DNA of 56,059 nucleotides from an uncultured Lactobacillus sp. (GTDB taxonomy: Bacteria; Bacillota; Bacilli; Lactobacillales; Lactobacillaceae). Under the pieces are notes generated by a model that made no database searches, was not told where the DNA came from, and saw only the letters and a list, made by a program, of their open reading frames with translations. Positions within the stretch are counted from its first letter, which is position 1. Every line of letters begins with the position of its first letter. The position numbers and the translations under genes were made by a program. The stretch spans positions 1 through 56,059 of the forward strand of contig CAMLHK010000007.1 in assembly GCA_946479925.1 (NCBI GenBank), in the 5' to 3' direction. Below are positions 27,575 through 35,857 of this stretch, piece by piece.

Positions 27575-27652
27575 AAAACTCTCCATGTTTCTATTTTACA
27601 AGAGTTCTCTTTATATGAACACCCCAACGTACTTTTAATTTTTGTGCAAAAT

Positions 27653-27679
27653 AAAAAGTCCTTTCACTAAGGACTTTTT
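27653..27679 (-). terminator. Terminator after yaaL
   Basis: Minus-strand hairpin AAAAAGTCCTT/AAGGACTTTTT with a T-rich tail, overlapping the end of yaaL. It ends the dnaX-ybaB-recR-yaaL transcript ahead of tmk. Confidence 0.85.
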
Positions 27680-27908
27680 AGTCTGAAATTGCATTAGAAA
27701 AACCACTAAATCTTGTATGACGATGACGAGCTTCATTATATAAAAAAGAATATTTTGCTTTTAAAATTTTACATGATACCACGTTATCCTCAGACATATC
27801 AAGTGTCGTTGGATCAAGATTTTTTTGAACAGCAATCTGCTCCTGCAAATCTTCAATTGTGGTCATTAGCAATTCGTCACCCATTTTTTTAACTTTATTA
27901 CGAGCCAT
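27678..27908 (-). CDS. DUF2508 family protein YaaL
   Basis: A 76-residue protein without membrane segments, mostly helical and charged. It resembles the YaaL (DUF2508) family that follows recR in Firmicutes. The conserved-looking part is LLMTTIEDLQEQIAVQKN...KILKAKYSFLYNEARHRHTRF. Its start overlaps the recR stop codon region. Function unknown. Assignment rests on position, size and a YxFLYxEAR-like motif. Confidence 0.75.
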   Translation of the reverse strand: MARNKVKKMGDELLMTTIEDLQEQIAVQKNLDPTTLDMSEDNVVSCKILKAKYSFLYNEARHRHTRFSGFSNAISD

Positions 27909-28507
27909 TAGATTGAAGTTCTCCCTTGTACCGCTCTTTTTAAAGTAATCGAATTAGCATATTCAATATCACTACCGACAGCCAAACCAGCAGCCAGGCG
28001 GGTTACTTTAATTCCAGCAGGCTTAATTAGTTTGCTAATATACATCGCTGTTGATTCACCTTCGGGAGTTGAATTTAAAGCTAAAATAACCTCTTTGACA
28101 TCATCCTGTTTTTGCAAGCGAACAATCAGTGACTTAATATTAATTTCTTCTGGCCCAATACCATCCATTGGTGATAAAACACCGTGCAGAACATGATATA
28201 GACCACTATATTCACCCATGTCTTCAAAAGCCATCACGTCTTTAGGCTGTTCAACCACCATAATAGTCGACTGGTCACGTTCAGGATTACTGCAGATTAG
28301 GCACGGATCTTTTTCCGTAATGTTGCCACAAATAGAACAGCGATGAAGCTTTTCTTTTACCTCTGTTAGTGCTGTACTAAAGCCGTGAACATCTTCATCT
28401 GGCATATCAAGAGTATAAAAAGCAAGCCTTGTTGCTGTTTTTTCACCAATACCAGGTAATTTCATATAAGAATCAATTAAATGCGCAATCGGTGCTGGAT
28501 ATTGCAA
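27908..28507 (-). CDS. recR: Recombination protein RecR
   Basis: A 199-residue recombination mediator that works with RecO in single-strand gap repair. It shows the helix-hairpin-helix [14 protein letters not shown], the four-Cys zinc finger ([22 protein letters not shown]) and a Toprim domain with [12 protein letters not shown] and the C-terminal Walker-B-like region [16 protein letters not shown]. It immediately follows ybaB. Normal length. Confidence 0.95.
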   Translation of the reverse strand: MQYPAPIAHLIDSYMKLPGIGEKTATRLAFYTLDMPDEDVHGFSTALTEVKEKLHRCSICGNITEKDPCLICSNPERDQSTIMVVEQPKDVMAFEDMGEYSGLYHVLHGVLSPMDGIGPEEINIKSLIVRLQKQDDVKEVILALNSTPEGESTAMYISKLIKPAGIKVTRLAAGLAVGSDIEYANSITLKRAVQGRTSI

Positions 28508-28837
28508 TTAAATCATACCCTTCGTATACTTGCCTAAACTTTGCTGCGTAGCTTGATCAATTTCTTGCAGACCTTTGTTAACGGCATCAATAACTAAATC
28601 TTGCAGCATATCTGGATCATCTGGGTCGATTGCATCCTTTTTAATGGTAATATTTTTTAATTTACGATCACCACTAAAAGTAGCTACGACTAAATCATCT
28701 GCAGATTTGCCCACAAATTCCTGGGCGGTAATATTTTCTTGTTCCTGAGCCATTTGCTCTTGCAATTTTTTGGCCTGTTTCATCATTTGTTGCATATTCA
28801 TACCGCCCATGGCACCAAAATTAGGTCTTTTACTCAT
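28508..28837 (-). CDS. YbaB/EbfC family nucleoid-associated protein
   Basis: A 109-residue DNA-binding protein. The N-terminal Met/Gln-rich start (GGMNMQQMMKQAKKLQEQMAQ) and the core VGKSADDLVVATFSGDRKLKNITI are characteristic of the YbaB/EbfC fold. It lies between dnaX and recR, the conserved position. AAGGAG precedes the start. Confidence 0.93.
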   Translation of the reverse strand: MSKRPNFGAMGGMNMQQMMKQAKKLQEQMAQEQENITAQEFVGKSADDLVVATFSGDRKLKNITIKKDAIDPDDPDMLQDLVIDAVNKGLQEIDQATQQSLGKYTKGMI

Positions 28838-28856
28838 TATCTTTTCTCCTTAAATT

Positions 28857-30662
28857 TTAGTCTTTAACATTTACTGTGTCACCAAATAACTCTTTGGCTT
28901 TATCCACTATCTGCTTATCTGATTCAGCCTGTTCTGATTCTGAATCTTTTTGCTTTTGCTTATCAAGTAATTCTTTACCATGTTTCTGTATAAATTCTTT
29001 ACGTACTGTGGCCCAATCTTCATCAGGTACTAGCACTATTTCATAATTATGCTTAGTAAATTTAGCAATTTCTTCAGTCAAAATATCTAATAAATTGCCA
29101 TCTTCACTAGCTTTTTCAAACCAAAGGGTGTATTTACATTTCATTACTACTTGATTCGCACTAGCAGCAACCGGCTCAAGTACATCTAACAAAGCTCTTT
29201 GCGAAACACCCAAAACAGATTGCAAATCGGGCCAAACATTTTTGATAGCGGTGAGGTCATCCTTCGTGGCATTTTCTAACACATGGTAAACTTGCTTACG
29301 ATTTTGTTGATTGGCCTTTTTTCTGTTTTTATTTGCTTTTTTAGGTTTTGCGGCAGACTTTATTTTAGAACCTTTGCCATTGTTTTTATCAAATCGGTCG
29401 GCTGCAACATTGTCAAGATGAAAAATCTGATCGCTGTTCCTAGTTTGTTTTTTACTTAAACTGGCAACTTTTTTGGTTAAAGCCGTAACTTGCTTCTTTA
29501 ACGCTGCTATTTCTTTCGTCAAATCCGGGTCAGCATTTTGAGAATTGGCAGACCCTGATATAACATTCTTAGAGTCCGCCGTACTAGCCTTTTTCCCAGA
29601 ACATTCAACTACAAATACTTCTAGCGGAATTTGCTGCTGATTAGTATAACGTAAATCATTTAATGCGGTATTAGCCGCAGAAATCAATTGAAAATAGCTT
29701 TCAGGAGCAACTTCTTTAATCTGATCAACAAAGTCGTCGCTTAGAAAGAAATTTTGGCTGCTGTCATTGGTTTTAATAACCATTAAGGCATTAGTCGCCA
29801 TTTCAATAAGTTCATCTAAAATATTTTTCGTACTAGCACCATTAGCAAGTTCGGTTTGTGCTAAAGATAATGCTTTAGTTGCATCCTCATTCAATATAGC
29901 TAATAAAATCTGTTCAATTTTTTCTTTAGCGGCAAATCCAGTTATTTCAAGAGCCGAATCATACTCAACTTTGTTTTTGTCAAAACTCAACAGTTGGTCT
30001 AAGATACTCAAAGCATCCCGCATACCACCATCAGCTACCTGAGCAATCACCGCCAAAGCCTTATCTTCATAACTGATCTTTTCTTGCTCCAGTATATACT
30101 TCATTCGCTTTTCTAGGTCAGCTTGAGAGATACGTTTGAAATTGTAACGCTGAGTTCTTGATATTATTGTTGCCGGCACTTTTTGCAGTTCGGTAGTAGC
30201 TAAGATGAAAACAACGTGCTCTGGCGGTTCTTCAAGGGTTTTAAGCAAAGCATTGAATGCACCCATTGACAACATATGGACTTCATCAATGATATATACT
30301 TTGTATTTACCTTGAGTTGGTGCGTATTTTACTTTATCTCTGATGTCGCGTATTTCATCAACACCATTATTGGAAGCCGCATCAATCTCCATAATATCCG
30401 CCATTGCACCTTTATCAGCTGCCAGGCAATTAGCACATTTATTACATGGTTCACCGCTTTGCAGGTTGGTACAATTCAAAGCTTTAGCAAAGATCTTGGC
30501 ACAGGAAGTTTTCCCAGTACCACGTGGCCCAGCAAATAAAAAGGCATGGGAGATTGTACCGCGCTTAATTGCATTTTTCAAAGTATCCGTAATATCATTT
30601 TGACCAATCACACTAGCAAAAGTGCGCGGTCTCCATTTGCGGTATAACGCTTGATAAGCCAT
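28857..30662 (-). CDS. dnaX: DNA polymerase III tau subunit, with possible frameshift product
   Basis: A 601-residue clamp-loader ATPase. Domains I-III (about 1-365): YQALYRKWRPRTFASVIGQ, Walker A GPRGTGKTS (about 45-53), the zinc module C-x8-C-x2-C-x2-C, IDEVHML, and an SRT region. A Lys/Asn-rich linker (about 370-465) and a C-terminal domain that should bind the polymerase follow. In the linker, codons 447-449 read AGA AAA AAG. The in-phase A-AAA-AAG heptamer (29316-29322) is followed by a -1 stop 6 codons later, which would give a gamma-like protein of about 455 residues. Terminator and SRP RNA lie just upstream. Confidence 0.94.
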   Translation of the reverse strand: MAYQALYRKWRPRTFASVIGQNDITDTLKNAIKRGTISHAFLFAGPRGTGKTSCAKIFAKALNCTNLQSGEPCNKCANCLAADKGAMADIMEIDAASNNGVDEIRDIRDKVKYAPTQGKYKVYIIDEVHMLSMGAFNALLKTLEEPPEHVVFILATTELQKVPATIISRTQRYNFKRISQADLEKRMKYILEQEKISYEDKALAVIAQVADGGMRDALSILDQLLSFDKNKVEYDSALEITGFAAKEKIEQILLAILNEDATKALSLAQTELANGASTKNILDELIEMATNALMVIKTNDSSQNFFLSDDFVDQIKEVAPESYFQLISAANTALNDLRYTNQQQIPLEVFVVECSGKKASTADSKNVISGSANSQNADPDLTKEIAALKKQVTALTKKVASLSKKQTRNSDQIFHLDNVAADRFDKNNGKGSKIKSAAKPKKANKNRKKANQQNRKQVYHVLENATKDDLTAIKNVWPDLQSVLGVSQRALLDVLEPVAASANQVVMKCKYTLWFEKASEDGNLLDILTEEIAKFTKHNYEIVLVPDEDWATVRKEFIQKHGKELLDKQKQKDSESEQAESDKQIVDKAKELFGDTVNVKD

Positions 30663-30680
30663 TGATCAGTCTTCCCTAGT

Positions 30681-30717
30681 AAAAAACTCTTAACTCTTGC
30701 GAAAGAGTTAAGAGTTT
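30681..30717 (-). terminator. Terminator of the SRP RNA gene
   Basis: Minus-strand hairpin with perfect 15-bp arms (30703-30717 and 30684-30698), a GC-rich 4-nt loop and a TTTTTT tail. It lies between ffs and dnaX, about 20 bp upstream of the dnaX start. Confidence 0.9.
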
Positions 30718-30734
30718 GTAATTGTCTAATAAAA

Positions 30735-30808
30735 GGCACATGCCCGAGCAACCTTAGTGCTGCTACCTTCCGGTCCTGACACGCTTTGGAGGTCAAACAT
30801 TGCCCATA
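30735..30808 (-). ncRNA. ffs: Small signal recognition particle RNA (4.5S-type)
   Basis: The minus strand contains the universal SRP domain IV core GTCAGGACCGGAAGGTAGCAGCAC, quoted here only by its key parts: GTCAGG, GGAA tetraloop, AGCAGC. Flanking strands pair (GGGCAATG with the GGTTGCTCGGGCA side). It is a short Alu-less type of about 75-90 nt. Location between tadA and dnaX is the classic Gram-positive position. Ends are approximate; a strong terminator follows. Confidence 0.93.
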
Positions 30809-30841
30809 AGATATATTAACGTATTTTAAGGTATATTTCCA

Positions 30842-31351
30842 CTAATTTGCGAAATTTTTACTTGTGTCTTTTGCTGCTTTCTGCTTTTGTCTGATCTCTT
30901 TGAAAAAGCTTTTCAGCATTTGACTGGCTTCTTCACGATATAGTCCACGAATTACATGGGGATGGTGGTTAAATTTGGCTATTTCAAAAAGGTTAACCAC
31001 GCTGCCAGCTGCACCAGCTTTAGGATCAAGTGCACCAAAAAAGACATTTTTAATGCGGCAATTAATAATTGCACCCGCACACATTGGACAAGGCTCTAAG
31101 GTGACAAAAAGACTGCAGTCAATTAAACGCCAGGTACCAAGCTTTGAACAAGCTTGCCTGATTGCAATCATTTCGGCATGTTGCGTCGCGTCTTGGTCTA
31201 ATTCTCGCCGGTTAAACCCTTCTCCAATAACTTGCCCATCTGGCGCAATTATTACGGCGCCAATTGGAACTTCCCCCAAGCTTTGCGCTTTTTCGGCCTG
31301 TTTAAAAGCTAGTTGCATAAAATTCTTTTTGTCAGCGCTTGAAAATGGCAT
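30842..31351 (-). CDS. tadA: tRNA-specific adenosine deaminase TadA
   Basis: Deaminates A34 to inosine in tRNA-Arg(ACG). A 169-residue cytidine-deaminase fold with zinc ligands in TQHAEMIAIRQA (HAE) and PCPMCAGAIINC (PCxxC). N-terminal FMQLAFKQAEKAQSLGEVPIGAV matches the family. ATG 31351 overlaps the stop of the methyltransferase gene by one base (TAATG). The C-terminal tail beyond about 150 is Lys-rich. Confidence 0.93.
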   Translation of the reverse strand: MPFSSADKKNFMQLAFKQAEKAQSLGEVPIGAVIIAPDGQVIGEGFNRRELDQDATQHAEMIAIRQACSKLGTWRLIDCSLFVTLEPCPMCAGAIINCRIKNVFFGALDPKAGAAGSVVNLFEIAKFNHHPHVIRGLYREEASQMLKSFFKEIRQKQKAAKDTSKNFAN

Positions 31352-31971
31352 TACCTATTCACCGCCTGCAATACATAGTAACCTTTATCTCTTTTTAATA
31401 TCACACAGTTACCAAAAGTTTTAATTAGCAATTTGCGCGCACTGGGTTCTCCCTGCTTCTTCTGAATTACGGCTAACAAAACGCCATTTTGGATAAGGTG
31501 GCTCTTGGCACCATTTAAGATATTAGAAACGACGCTCTTTCCTGCTCGAATAGGCGGATTAGTCACAATTAAACCAAATTTTGGTTCGTCAGAAACCTTT
31601 TCGTAAACATCTGACTTATAAATATTGACATTTTTTATTCCATTAACTGCAGCGTTTTCTTTTGCCAGAACCAGTCCTCGCTCGTTAATATCAACCATAT
31701 CTACAGTTTGATCGGGCCAAAATTTGGCTGCAAACAGTCCAATAGGACCATAACCAGTTCCGACATCCAGAATGTTATTTTGAGGGAAAACAATGTTTGC
31801 CATTTCTTTAATTAAGACACCTGAACCGTAATCTATGCGCGTTTTGGAAAAAACTCCTGCATCAGTAGTAAACTTAAGATCAATCCCATTAACTTGATAG
31901 TCAATGACACGTTCATTATGCGCGGAAGTTGGATTTTCAGTGAAATACATTTGATTTTCTTTATCAGTCAT
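31351..31971 (-). CDS. Class I SAM-dependent methyltransferase, RsmC-like (YbxB)
   Basis: A 206-residue methyltransferase with the motif I glycine loop LDVGTGYGPIGLFAAKF, the acidic MVDINERGL and catalytic NPPIRAGK (NPP(F/Y/I)), the pattern of RsmC-type rRNA guanine-N2 methyltransferases (half-size form common in Gram-positives). Translationally coupled to tadA. The exact rRNA target is inferred from family only. Confidence 0.82.
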   Translation of the reverse strand: MTDKENQMYFTENPTSAHNERVIDYQVNGIDLKFTTDAGVFSKTRIDYGSGVLIKEMANIVFPQNNILDVGTGYGPIGLFAAKFWPDQTVDMVDINERGLVLAKENAAVNGIKNVNIYKSDVYEKVSDEPKFGLIVTNPPIRAGKSVVSNILNGAKSHLIQNGVLLAVIQKKQGEPSARKLLIKTFGNCVILKRDKGYYVLQAVNR

Positions 31972-32035
31972 AATTTGCTCATTTCTTAAAACCTTATCTA
32001 ATTAATTTTAGCGGACAATAGTATTTTTGCAAACA

Positions 32036-32087
32036 AAATAAAAATCTAACTACGTTAGAAACCTATTTCAAAACATAATTAGATTTA
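32036..32087 (-). terminator. Terminator of the SLAP-CAP protein gene
   Basis: Minus-strand long hairpin AAATCTAATTA/TAGTTAGATTT (one G-U) with a 23-nt loop and a TTATTTTG tail, about 40 bp beyond the stop codon. Confidence 0.6.
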
Positions 32088-32125
32088 TTATTTTTATAAT
32101 TAAAACTTTTATTTAAGTTTAGTAA

Positions 32126-33055
32126 TTAATAAATTACACCAACTGAAGAATATATCTGCTCGCTTTCATTTTCTGCTATTGCACCCAGACCAATTGTTTT
32201 GGCACTCGGATCGAGTAAAATGTCACGGTGACCCCAATTAGATTCAGCATCATTATAGATATATTCGTAAATCATATTGTCAGCAACTAGCGCACTGCTT
32301 GCGTTTTTCGTAGCATCAAGCAAACTATTGTCTGAGTGGTTCACGTCTACACCCCAAGGAAACATTGCTAAGCATTCCGCTGTACTGTGACGCTTGACTC
32401 CTGCTTTATTAAAGAAATCATTCAAAATGAAATTGCCAGCAGCATCAACATGTGCAAAATTATCAGGCAATAATTTTGTTCTATTTTGAACTACTTCATC
32501 AAGATTAGCATCTTCACTAACAGCATTAAGTCCACGTTGAGCTCTTTCTTCATTCAATTTTTTTAAAAATTCTTGTCTAAATTCACTAAGAGAAAAACTT
32601 TCAATTTTTGCGTTCTTTTTAGCAGTCTGAGTTGTATTCGTATTGGTCGAATTTGGTGGTGTTACTTTATCTTTGGTATTAGATGGATTTGCAGGATTTG
32701 TTGGCAAGTTCTGCGGTTTTTTAGCTTTCGCTTTTAAAGTAGTAACATCTTTGGCCAAAATCAGCTTATTTTTAGTCACAAAATAAAACTTCTTACCTCT
32801 TATTTTGGTGGCTTTTTTAATAACAGTTAATTTTCTGCCTTTTTTCAAAACTTTTTTCTTTAACTTGCGCCCTTTATTGTTATATAGATTTGCTTTTCTT
32901 TTGACCTTCACCCTTTTTACTGCTGGCGCTTTCAAGACGATACTGCCTGAAACTGACTTAGCTGCAGTAATCCTTGAATCAACAAATAACCCACTTGCAA
33001 TACTTGTGATTGCTACTACTGCAGCCACAAGTTTATGATAATTAATCTTTTTCAT
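32126..33055 (-). CDS. Secreted protein with SLAP-like domain and CAP (SCP/PR-1) domain
   Basis: A 309-residue exported protein. Residues 1-32 form a signal peptide (KK, hydrophobic AAVVAITSIASGLFV, cleavage near ITAAKS). Residues about 45-105 are very basic and have the SLAP repeat look (ANLYNNKGRKLKKKVLKKGRKLTVIKKATKIRGKKFYFV), which would bind the cell wall non-covalently. A Pro/Thr/Asn linker (about 112-150) leads to a CAP domain (about 155-309). That domain has FRQEFLKKLNEERAQRGL, FAHVDAAG, and GHRDILLDPSAKTIGLGA (usual GHRxNIL-like motif). Monocistronic, with its own terminator. Substrate unknown. Confidence 0.82.
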   Translation of the reverse strand: MKKINYHKLVAAVVAITSIASGLFVDSRITAAKSVSGSIVLKAPAVKRVKVKRKANLYNNKGRKLKKKVLKKGRKLTVIKKATKIRGKKFYFVTKNKLILAKDVTTLKAKAKKPQNLPTNPANPSNTKDKVTPPNSTNTNTTQTAKKNAKIESFSLSEFRQEFLKKLNEERAQRGLNAVSEDANLDEVVQNRTKLLPDNFAHVDAAGNFILNDFFNKAGVKRHSTAECLAMFPWGVDVNHSDNSLLDATKNASSALVADNMIYEYIYNDAESNWGHRDILLDPSAKTIGLGAIAENESEQIYSSVGVIY

Positions 33056-33075
33056 TTACTTCTCCTTTTGTTTTT

Positions 33076-33103
33076 CTGTACATTTTTATCTGTACATTTT
33101 TAA
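33076..33103. repeat. 14-bp tandem repeat in the leader of the SLAP-CAP gene
   Basis: Two copies of CTGTACATTTTTAW (33076-33089, 33090-33103), in the untranslated leader some 20-45 bp upstream of the start codon. No function assigned; it may simply be slippage. Confidence 0.6.
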
Positions 33104-33223
33104 ATCAATAATAGCACCAACCTTTTAACAAATAAATAACTATCTTTTTTATTATATTATAAGGTTTTATTAGTAGTTATGATACCTAAATGTATAGTAA
33201 AACCATTTCCTTAGGTAATATAA

Positions 33224-33258
33224 AAAGGACGTACCTGCTTATCGCAAATACGTCCTTT
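33224..33258 (-). terminator. Terminator of rplJ-rplL
   Basis: Minus-strand hairpin AAAGGACGTA/TACGTCCTTT with a TTATATT tail, about 25 bp after the rplL stop. Confidence 0.85.
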
Positions 33259-33283
33259 ATTAGCTTGGTTAGCTAGACTACAA

Positions 33284-33649
33284 TTATTTAACTGTAACTG
33301 TAGCGCCAACTTCTTCAAGCTTAGATTTAATGTCATTAGCTTCGTCTTCAGAAACGCCTTCCTTAACGTTCTTAGGAGCACCATCAACAAGATCTTTTGA
33401 GTCCTTAAGGCCAAGTCCAGTAATATCACGGACAGCCTTAATAACCTTAACCTTTTCTTGGCCAGCTTCTGTCAATTCAACATCAAATGATGTCTTAGCA
33501 GCAGCTTCGCCACCAGCAGCACCTGCAGCAGCAACTGGAGCAGCAGCAGAAACACCAAATTCATCTTCAATAGCCTTTACCAGGTCATTTAATTCAAGAA
33601 TTGAAGCACCTTTTAAGTCTTCAATAATCTTATCAGTATCTAAAGCCAT
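33284..33649 (-). CDS. rplL: Ribosomal protein L7/L12
   Basis: A 121-residue stalk protein that recruits translation GTPases. It has an N-terminal dimerisation domain ([26 protein letters not shown]), an Ala/Gly hinge ([18 protein letters not shown]) and the C-terminal domain ([38 protein letters not shown]). ATG 33649 follows GGAGG by 11 nt; the upstream in-frame start is less likely. Cotranscribed with rplJ. Confidence 0.96.
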   Translation of the reverse strand: MALDTDKIIEDLKGASILELNDLVKAIEDEFGVSAAAPVAAAGAAGGEAAAKTSFDVELTEAGQEKVKVIKAVRDITGLGLKDSKDLVDGAPKNVKEGVSEDEANDIKSKLEEVGATVTVK

Positions 33650-33692
33650 ACTTATTTTATCCTCCAAAATTTTTAGATATAAATTACATTAT

Positions 33693-34202
33693 TTATTCTG
33701 CAGATTCATCTTTTGAATCAGCAACAGCTTTAACAGCATATGCGAAATTGCGTACTGGAGCTTGTAATACAGAAACAAGCATTGACAGTAAACCTTCGCG
33801 TCCAGGAATGGCAGCAAGCTCTTTGATTTCTTCTTTAGAAGTCAATTTCCCTTCTAGCATACCACCCTTAATGTCGATAACATCATAATTATCTTCGTAC
33901 TTAGAAACAATATGTGCTGGTTCAGTAATATCTTCAGCATTATCAGTATAAATTACAGCAGTAGGACCAACAAAAGTCTCTTCAAGGCCTTCAATACCAG
34001 CCTTAGCAGCAGCACGTCTTAAGTAAGTATTCTTAACAACCTTCATGTTAACGTCGTTTTCACGAAGTTCCTTACGCATGTTAGTAACTTCTTCAACAGT
34101 TAAGCCAAGGTAATCAATTACCAAGATTGCTTTTGCAGCTTTAAGTTCTTCAGCAAACGCGTCAACGAACTTCTCTTTTTCAGCAATAGCAGCTTTACTC
34201 AC
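33693..34202 (-). CDS. rplJ: Ribosomal protein L10
   Basis: A 169-residue stalk base protein that anchors L7/L12 dimers. N-terminal KEKFVDAFAEELKAAKAILVIDYLGLTVEEVTNMR is typical, and the C-terminal helix (EGLLSMLVSVLQAPVRNFAYAVKAV) binds L7/L12. GTG start 34202, with GGAGGTG upstream. Its mRNA carries an L10 leader, so the protein probably represses its own operon. Confidence 0.95.
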   Translation of the reverse strand: MSKAAIAEKEKFVDAFAEELKAAKAILVIDYLGLTVEEVTNMRKELRENDVNMKVVKNTYLRRAAAKAGIEGLEETFVGPTAVIYTDNAEDITEPAHIVSKYEDNYDVIDIKGGMLEGKLTSKEEIKELAAIPGREGLLSMLVSVLQAPVRNFAYAVKAVADSKDESAE

Positions 34203-34250
34203 TCGATTTCACCTCCATCAAATTAATAATAAATTCCATCAGGCCCAAAT

Positions 34251-34357
34251 AAAAACTCCATGCCAAGAAAGACATGGAGCTTCAAACTCTTCATTATCTT
34301 CTGGCCTCGGCGGGAAATTAAGGCGTCATGCCACCCGAGTCTTAGGTAGAATTTACT
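34251..34357 (-). promoter_or_regulatory. L10 ribosomal leader with attenuator hairpin
   Basis: The minus-strand leader contains the conserved L10-binding kink-turn segments CCTAAGAC...GGTGG...CATGACGCC...CCCGCCGAGGC (34287-34350). A hairpin CTCCATG/CATGGAG with TTTTTATTT follows (34251-34282). The structure matches the known L10 leader family and allows transcription attenuation by the L10(L12)4 complex. Confidence 0.88.
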
Positions 34358-34363
34358 TTATTA

Positions 34364-34392
34364 AATATAACAGGATTATATTCTAAATGCAA
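34364..34392 (-). promoter_or_regulatory. rplJ-rplL promoter
   Basis: Minus-strand -35 TTGCAT (34387-34392), 17-bp spacer, -10 TATATT (34364-34369). It begins 6 bp after the phoU stop codon. Confidence 0.8.
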
Positions 34393-34397
34393 GTTAA

Positions 34398-35072
34398 TTA
34401 TTTTTCTTTCGGATCAGGCTTAATTAATTCGAATAATTCACCCGAAGTTTTATAAATTACCCAACTCGCCAAGTTCACAATGTGATCGCTAATTCTTTCA
34501 AGTAATCTAATAATGACAAAATAGCTGGCAGAAGCCACTGCAGCATCAGGTTCTTGTTCAACTCCGTCTATAATCATTTGTCTGGCGTTTTTATAATCCT
34601 TATAAACTTTGGCATGACCAAGTACCATTTGTCTGGCATCATTTTCATTTTCCTGAACATAAGCCGTTAATACTTGTACCAGCATCTCGCGCACCTGATG
34701 AGTCATGTTGGAAATTATCTTTTCAACATCTGGCAGACGTGGATTACCTTTAACTCTGACAGTTTCAATAGCAATGCTATTAGCATTTTCTCCTATTCTT
34801 TCTAAGTCTGTTGTAGCTTTTAAAATGCTGATAACAACTCGGAAGTCAGTCGCAACCGGCTGCTGTAAAGCCATTAGTTCCAAAGCCTTTTTTTCTATTT
34901 TAACAGCCTCTTTGGCAACTTCCTTATCTTCCGCAATCATTTGTTGCGCTGATTTTTTATCATGTTCGACGAAAGAACGCGTACCTCTATCGATCAGGTC
35001 ATTAACTAAAACTCCCATCTCCATAAACCGAGCATTCAATTTCTTCAATTCGTCTAAAAATATTTCGTGCAT
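34398..35072 (-). CDS. phoU: Phosphate transport regulator PhoU
   Basis: A 224-residue protein with two PhoU three-helix repeats (about 10-100 and 115-205), each with the E/DxxxD metal-cluster motifs (DLIDRGTRSFVEHDKKSA; DLERIGENANSIA; RISDHIVNLA). It signals phosphate sufficiency from the Pst transporter to the Pho sensor kinase. Last gene of pstS-C-A-B-B-phoU. No terminator was seen between it and the rplJ promoter. Confidence 0.95.
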   Translation of the reverse strand: MHEIFLDELKKLNARFMEMGVLVNDLIDRGTRSFVEHDKKSAQQMIAEDKEVAKEAVKIEKKALELMALQQPVATDFRVVISILKATTDLERIGENANSIAIETVRVKGNPRLPDVEKIISNMTHQVREMLVQVLTAYVQENENDARQMVLGHAKVYKDYKNARQMIIDGVEQEPDAAVASASYFVIIRLLERISDHIVNLASWVIYKTSGELFELIKPDPKEK

Positions 35073-35087
35073 AATCCACCTCCAAAT

Positions 35088-35843
35088 TTAGCCAAAACGG
35101 CCATTAAGATAATTGTTTGTCATTTCTTTCTTAGGTGACAAGAACATTTCCTGTGTCGAACCAGATTCGATCAACTCACCATTCATTAGAAAAGCTACTT
35201 GGTCGGAAACCCGACTCGCTTGTTGCAAGTTGTGTGTCACCATGATGAAAGTATATTTTTGCTTTAATGCCATTAACGTTTCTTCAATTTCAGAACTTGA
35301 TATTGGGTCTAAAGCAGAAGTTGGTTCATCAAGCAAAACCACTTCCGGCCTAATTGCCAGCGCCCGGGCTATGCAGATACGTTGTTGTTGTCCTCCTGAA
35401 AAAGCAAGGGCATTGCGCTGCAGGCTATCTTTTGTTTCGTTCCAAATTGCAGCTTGCTTTAAACTTTCTTCAACTTTCTGCTCAATCAGTTCCTTATCTT
35501 TGACCCCAGCTATACGCAAGCCGTAAGCGACATTATCAAAAACTGAAAACGGAAACGGTGTTGGTTGCTGGAATACCATACCCACTTTCTTACGTAAAGC
35601 AACTAAGTCGATATGAGAATGATAGATATCTTTACCTTCTAACAAAATTTCACCGGTAATTTTAATATCATCAATATCGTCATTCATGCGATTTAGGCAA
35701 CGCAAGAAGGTTGATTTGCCGCAACCAGAAGGCCCGATCAAGGCGGTCAATTTTTGGGCAGGAAATGCTAAACTAATTCCATGTAAAGCTTCAAAATTGC
35801 CGTATTTAAGCTTAACATTTTTTGCCTCCATTATATTTGTCAT
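35088..35843 (-). CDS. pstB: Phosphate ABC transporter ATPase PstB (second copy)
   Basis: A 251-residue ATPase of the Pst phosphate importer. Walker [11 protein letters not shown]-loop [12 protein letters not shown], signature [12 protein letters not shown] ([14 protein letters not shown]), Walker [14 protein letters not shown], His switch THNLQQAS. The open frame starts 4 codons earlier, but GGTGG lies before ATG 35843. It is one of two tandem pstB genes; the copies are clearly homologous but differ throughout, so the duplication is old. Confidence 0.94.
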   Translation of the reverse strand: MTNIMEAKNVKLKYGNFEALHGISLAFPAQKLTALIGPSGCGKSTFLRCLNRMNDDIDDIKITGEILLEGKDIYHSHIDLVALRKKVGMVFQQPTPFPFSVFDNVAYGLRIAGVKDKELIEQKVEESLKQAAIWNETKDSLQRNALAFSGGQQQRICIARALAIRPEVVLLDEPTSALDPISSSEIEETLMALKQKYTFIMVTHNLQQASRVSDQVAFLMNGELIESGSTQEMFLSPKKEMTNNYLNGRFG

Positions 35844-35857
35844 TAATAACGCCACCT

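Noticed and set aside
30608..30796. 62-codon minus-strand open frame over the SRP RNA
   Set aside because: It lies inside the ffs gene and its terminator; the RNA explains the sequence conservation and no ribosome binding site is present.
30975..31424. 149-codon plus-strand open frame
   Set aside because: Antisense to tadA and the methyltransferase; no recognisable protein features.
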